Below are positions 60,627 to 64,000 of a DNA stretch of 64,000 nt, one piece after another. The notes below the pieces were generated by a model, which saw nothing but the letters and a program-made list of their open reading frames with translations, had not been told where the DNA came from and did no database searches. The translations under genes were made by a program, and so were the position numbers. Numbering within the stretch: the first letter of the stretch is position 1; every line of letters begins with the position of its first letter. Source of the stretch: VXNE01 sp963668365 (GTDB lineage Bacteria > Pseudomonadota > Gammaproteobacteria > Pseudomonadales > Azotimanducaceae); assembly GCA_963668365.1 (NCBI GenBank), contig OY764266.1:3596001-3660000 (forward strand), read 5' to 3'.

Positions 60627-61451
60627 CTAGGCCGGAAAGAGCTGCATTCCACCGTCCACGCGCAGCACCTGGCCGGTGACATACGACGAATCGCTGGTGA
60701 CGAAGAACTCCACCGCCCTGGCGACTTCCCGCGGCCATCCGTACCGCGTCAGCGCACCCGTCTGCACCTTGCGGTCCTCCCGCGTCGGGCGGCTCGCTTC
60801 GAACCGGGGGGTAATGATCTCGCCTGGAGCAATGATGTTCGCGTACACGCCATGGGGGCGGAGCTGCGCGGCGAGGCACCGCGTGTACTCGTGCACGGCT
60901 GCCTTGGCGACGCTATAGGAGACCTCGCGCGGGTGTCCCGAAAGTCCCGCTACGCTGCCGATGGTGACGATCCAGCCCTCGTTCCTCCGCATCATCTCCG
61001 GCACCACTTCCCGGCAGACAAGAATGCACGTGCGCAGGTTGCGGTCGAGGATCGTCTCGACATCGGTCAGGGAAATATTGACGGCGTCGTTGACGACGGG
61101 CTTGCCGGCGTTCTCCCCCGTGACGCCCGTCGAGCCGATATCGCCGCCGGCGTTGTTGACGAGGATGTCGATCCCGCCGAATCGGTCCCGGATCTCAGCG
61201 ACGTTGCGCGCCACCGTGTCGACATCGGTCAGGTCGCCATGCACCGGCAGCACATCCGCCCCGTGCGCGGCGGCAATGTCGTTCGCCACGGCGTCGAGCG
61301 AGTCCGCCTCCCCGAGTTGCCGCGTCGATGTGGGCGTCGTTCCGTGCACCGCGACCTTCGCGCCGAGGCTCGCGAGATGCTCGGCGACGACGCGGCCGAT
61401 CCCGCGCGAAGAGCCCGTTACCCAGGCCACCCTGTTCTGCAGACGTTTCAT
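60627..61451 (-). CDS. SDR-family NAD(P) oxidoreductase
   Basis: A 274-residue classical SDR. VTGSSRGIGRVVAEHLA is the nucleotide loop, ILVNNAGGD the NAG motif, GSVAG holds the catalytic Ser, and YSVAKAAVHEY has Tyr and Lys in place. C-terminal VTGQVLRVDGGMQLFP is standard. Likely a 3-oxoacyl or sugar reductase; substrate not predictable. It follows the BrnA gene by 81 bp on the same strand but is probably a separate unit. Confidence 0.88.
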   Translation of the reverse strand: MKRLQNRVAWVTGSSRGIGRVVAEHLASLGAKVAVHGTTPTSTRQLGEADSLDAVANDIAAAHGADVLPVHGDLTDVDTVARNVAEIRDRFGGIDILVNNAGGDIGSTGVTGENAGKPVVNDAVNISLTDVETILDRNLRTCILVCREVVPEMMRRNEGWIVTIGSVAGLSGHPREVSYSVAKAAVHEYTRCLAAQLRPHGVYANIIAPGEIITPRFEASRPTREDRKVQTGALTRYGWPREVARAVEFFVTSDSSYVTGQVLRVDGGMQLFPA

Positions 61452-61532
61452 TGATATCTCCTGACTTTGCTCCTGGGGTGAACGGTCTCAGACCAACAAG
61501 GCATCCATTGCCCCCTACTAGTCCGGGAAGAG

Positions 61533-61745
61533 TCAGCTTGCCCACTCCAAGCGCAGCGTCTTTTTCTCCGCAGCACAGTCCCGAAGGTACAAATTGATCA
61601 GGCTTTGATACGGGATGCCGCTTTGCTCGGCAAGTGAACGAAAATAGTCAATCGTGTCTTCGTCCAACCGTATCGTTAGCTGCTTTTTGGGTTTGCGCAG
61701 ATAAGGGTTCTTTACGGATTTTGAAAAGTCGTAGGATTTTTTCAC
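61533..61745 (-). CDS. brnA: BrnA-family antitoxin
   Basis: A 70-residue protein. The N-terminal region is basic, and QLTIRLDEDTIDYFRSLAEQ and SLINLYLRDCA form the ribbon-helix-helix fold of BrnA (COG3514). It overlaps the toxin gene by 4 bp (ATGA), as in other brnTA modules. It neutralises BrnT and represses the operon, probably through the palindrome at 62040-62057. Confidence 0.85.
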   Translation of the reverse strand: MKKSYDFSKSVKNPYLRKPKKQLTIRLDEDTIDYFRSLAEQSGIPYQSLINLYLRDCAAEKKTLRLEWAS

Positions 61746-62035
61746 AACAAAAACTCCGAATATTGTTGGCGTTCCGATCGATCAGCCTTCCGGGCAGAGA
61801 TGATCCGGACTACGTTGCCTTCCAGGCGAAAACAGTGCACTACGACCAAAAGTCGAAGCCGAACACTGAGGCCGAGCAAGACGAACCGGTCTTCGTCATC
61901 AGAGTGATAAGGGTCTGGAATAATACGTGCATTCTCGTCAAGGAATGCCGACTTGGCCTCTTCGAAAGTTACGCCGTGTTTTCGTCTGTTTGCCGACGCC
62001 TTGTTCCTGTTCCACTCGAACGTCGGATCACTCAT
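61742..62035 (-). CDS. brnT: BrnT-family toxin
   Basis: A 97-residue BrnT-type RNase toxin with the family pattern FEWNRNKASANRRKHGVTFE, the EDRFVLLGLSVRLRLLVVVH strand and RIISARKADRSERQQY. First gene of the module, starting at ATG 62035, with the antitoxin downstream. Length and motif order are typical. Confidence 0.88.
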   Translation of the reverse strand: MSDPTFEWNRNKASANRRKHGVTFEEAKSAFLDENARIIPDPYHSDDEDRFVLLGLSVRLRLLVVVHCFRLEGNVVRIISARKADRSERQQYSEFLL

Positions 62036-62039
62036 CCCG

Positions 62040-62057
62040 ACATTGTAACTACAATGT
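62040..62057. promoter_or_regulatory. Palindromic operator of brnTA
   Basis: ACATTGTA-AC-TACAATGT is a perfect palindrome with 8-bp arms, 4 bp upstream of the brnT ATG. It contains a TACAAT that could serve as -10 on the minus strand. Position and symmetry fit the site bound by BrnA. Confidence 0.6.
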
Positions 62058-62225
62058 AGGGCTCGTCAAGATTAGGAGCGGGGCAAATCGGCTGGCCCCG
62101 CCTGGCACCGTTCCTTCACCACTCTCCGAAGGAGCAGGGTCCCTCTATGAGTTGCGATATAGTCTCTCGTGCCAACGCTACAGAAGGCGTTCGCAACGCA
62201 TAGCCAAAATCAGGCGGGGGAGTCG

Positions 62226-64000
62226 TTGGACAGGGCGGAACGCAATTCGACCGGAACGTTGGCAACGACCCTCCGCGAACGCATCCTGACGAAGAGGACG
62301 CTGCTCGCATTGACGGTCGGCTGCGTGTCCGGCATCGGCGTGGTGGTCGGCGAAATCGCGCTCGCAACGCTCATCTTTTCCGGCCCGCTTGCGCCCTACT
62401 CCTCCCAGGGCGTCGGCCTCGTCCTGTTCGGCTGTCTCGCTGCCTGCCTCGTGATCGCGCTCCGGAGCGGTTTCCTGGGCGCGGTCTCGGCGCCGCCGGT
62501 ACCGACGCTGATCGTGCTGGCGGTCATCGGCGGCGCGCTCTCCCTGGAAGGCGACGTGCTGTTCGCGACGATGGTCGCGATCATCGTGCTGTGCGCCATG
62601 GCGACCGCTGTCATCACATTGCTCATCGGCCGCTTCCGCCTGGCGAACCTGGTCCGGTTCATTCCCTATCCGGTATCGTCCGGCTTCGTCGCCGGCACCG
62701 GGGGCGTCGTGTGCCTTGTCGCGCTGTCCCTGATGGGGGTCAGGCTTGATCGGGAGTCGCTGGCCATGCTGTTCGATCCGTACGTGGCGGCCAACTGGGG
62801 TGTCGGCATTGCCTATGGCGTTGGCCTCTATCTTGCGACGAAGCGCTGGAACAGCTTCCTGCTGCTGCCGCTCAGTTTCCTGGGAACCGCGGCGCTATGC
62901 CATGTCGGGTTCGCGGCACTCGGCATCTCGGGCGATGAGGCAAGCGCAGCCGGGCTCCTGTTTGCCGGCATTTCCGAAGGCAGACCCTGGCCGTCCTTCG
63001 GTCCCGACGACCTGGCCCTCGTGGACTGGGCCGCGGTCGCGGGACAGATTCCCAACATCCTGACACTGCTTCTCGTCACGCTGCTCTGCATGGTCATGTA
63101 CGTCGGCGGACTGGAACTGGCCGCGAACCGGGAACTCGACTGGGACCGGGAATTCCGCGTCATGGGGCTTGCGGCGTTCGTCGGCGGCCTGGGCGGCGGA
63201 CCGCCCGGTTGCCACGTCGTTCCGACTTCGATGCGCAGCCTGATGTTCGGTGTCGACATGCGTTTCACCGGCGTCGTCGCCGCCCTCGTGATCGGCGCCA
63301 CCCTGCTCCTGGGAGACGTGATCCTCAAACACGTCCCCGTGCCGCTCATGGGGGGCGTTCTGCTTTTCACCGGCATCGCCATGGTCGAAGAGTGGCTGGT
63401 GAAGGTCCAAAGGCGCGTGCCCGCCACGGACTACGCCATCATCGTCGTGATGTTCCTGACCATCACGATCTTCGGGTTCTTCGAGGGCGTGGGACTCGGC
63501 ATGCTGATCACCATCGTCTTTTTCGTCGTCCGCCTCGCCCGCATGGACGTGATCGAGTCCCGGTACACGGCCCGGGAGCATCACAGCAAGCGGACCCGTC
63601 CGATTCCCGACCGCGCCATCCTGCAGGCGGAGGGCGAGCGGGCGCAGGCCTACCGCCTGCGGGGATACGTCTTCTTCGGCAGCGGCTATCCCCTGGCCAA
63701 CCGCCTCAAGGAATCGCTGTCTGTTGAACCGCGACCGAAATGCATCCTGCTGGATTTCGAAGCCGTTTCCGGTGTCGACTTTTCCGCGGTCAACGCGCTT
63801 TGCAGATTCATGCGCGCCGCGCAGGGTGAGGGGACGCGGGTGGTGGTCTGCGCTGCGCCCGAGAAGCTTCGCCGCGAGTTCAAACACAACCTCCCGCCGG
63901 CGGTATTCGACAACGCGCACTTCGCGGCCGACGCCGACGGCGGCCTCGAACAATGCGAAGACATCCTCCTAGAAGACTACCGGGAGAGGCACGACGAAGA
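62226..64000 (+). CDS. SulP-family anion transporter with STAS domain, partial (runs off right edge)
   Basis: From TTG 62226 (GGGGGAG site 4 bp upstream) the frame is open to the window end, 591 codons. The SulP membrane domain has about 11 to 12 helices (LLALTVGCVSGIGVVVG, VGLVLFGCLAACLVIAL, VMGLAAFVGGLGGGPPG, DYAIIVVMFLTITIFGFF). From about residue 480 the STAS domain follows (KCILLDFEAVSGVDFSAVNA). SulP proteins carry sulfate, bicarbonate or dicarboxylates. The usual C-terminus is near, so few residues are missing. The TTG start is judged from the ribosome binding site. Confidence 0.85.
   Translation, partial: MDRAERNSTGTLATTLRERILTKRTLLALTVGCVSGIGVVVGEIALATLIFSGPLAPYSSQGVGLVLFGCLAACLVIALRSGFLGAVSAPPVPTLIVLAVIGGALSLEGDVLFATMVAIIVLCAMATAVITLLIGRFRLANLVRFIPYPVSSGFVAGTGGVVCLVALSLMGVRLDRESLAMLFDPYVAANWGVGIAYGVGLYLATKRWNSFLLLPLSFLGTAALCHVGFAALGISGDEASAAGLLFAGISEGRPWPSFGPDDLALVDWAAVAGQIPNILTLLLVTLLCMVMYVGGLELAANRELDWDREFRVMGLAAFVGGLGGGPPGCHVVPTSMRSLMFGVDMRFTGVVAALVIGATLLLGDVILKHVPVPLMGGVLLFTGIAMVEEWLVKVQRRVPATDYAIIVVMFLTITIFGFFEGVGLGMLITIVFFVVRLARMDVIESRYTAREHHSKRTRPIPDRAILQAEGERAQAYRLRGYVFFGSGYPLANRLKESLSVEPRPKCILLDFEAVSGVDFSAVNALCRFMRAAQGEGTRVVVCAAPEKLRREFKHNLPPAVFDNAHFAADADGGLEQCEDILLEDYRERHDE

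Noticed and set aside
1..64000. CRISPR arrays, tRNA or rRNA genes
   Set aside because: No regularly spaced repeats of CRISPR length were seen, and no cloverleaf or rRNA-like stretch was recognised by eye.

Overview
The window reads as chromosomal DNA of a high-GC Gram-negative bacterium, most likely a marine or host-associated member of the Pseudomonadota (Gammaproteobacteria favoured). This is inferred from a 1,100-residue TonB-dependent receptor, an HAE1-type RND pump with its adaptor, a QueF reductase, a DjlA remnant, an sqdBDC-type sulfolipid operon and many catabolic dehydrogenases, CoA-transferases and amidohydrolases. Genes are tightly packed and often overlap as ATGA, GTGA or TGATG. 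I saw no rRNA, tRNA or CRISPR array. The left-edge gene (a small membrane protein) and the right-edge gene (a SulP anion transporter with a STAS domain) are cut by the window.

Layout. 0-2.5 kb: small membrane protein, a djlA J-domain relic, an LLM-class oxidoreductase, and a divergent DUF4202/flavodoxin pair. 2.6-7.7 kb (minus): a four-gene signalling operon of receiver-PP2C phosphatase, RsbW-like kinase, periplasmic ligand-binding protein and membrane histidine kinase. 7.8-11.1 kb: permuted ATP-grasp, alpha-E and transglutaminase genes. 11.1-18.1 kb: catabolic genes (CoA-transferase, MFS carrier, acyl-CoA dehydrogenase, amidohydrolase, enolase-superfamily enzyme, SDR). 18.1-20.1 kb: a two-gene ATPase/partner island bounded by a perfect 33-bp direct repeat of the SDR gene's 3' end. 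20.2-28.9 kb: queF, RND adaptor, aminoglycoside-kinase-like gene, RND pump, DUF3108 and TPR/TonB-C proteins. 28.9-34.4 kb (minus): GbsR/MarR regulator, ABC ATPase, a permease-GldG fusion and a DUF4340 protein. 34.5-39 kb: an RDD protein and the sulfolipid genes sqdB, sqdD and sqdC, split between sqdD and sqdC by about 1 kb holding a MITE-like element, two small genes and a decayed second copy of the sqdD tail.

39-41.4 kb is accessory: pentapeptide protein, two small unknown genes, and a RES toxin with its antitoxin. 41.8-47.1 kb: TonB receptor and S9 peptidase, probably for peptide capture and hydrolysis. 47.1-51.5 kb: nucleotidyltransferase pair, ankyrin protein, orphan Phd antitoxin, a frameshifted exported protein and a HigBA-like pair. 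51.6-56.8 kb: a 2-hydroxyacid dehydrogenase, a transposase relic, and a two-gene operon of large P-loop NTPases behind tandem palindromes. 56.8-62.1 kb: a broken serine hydrolase, sulfatase, esterase, SDR and BrnTA. The right end is the SulP transporter.

The two places most worth attention as possibly undescribed systems are the repeat-bounded ATPase/partner cassette (18.0-20.2 kb) and the paired NTPase operon (53.3-56.8 kb). The interrupted sulfolipid operon shows a comparable integrase-less insertion at the 3' end of a gene. All functional names come from reading motifs and remembered family patterns; no database search was run.
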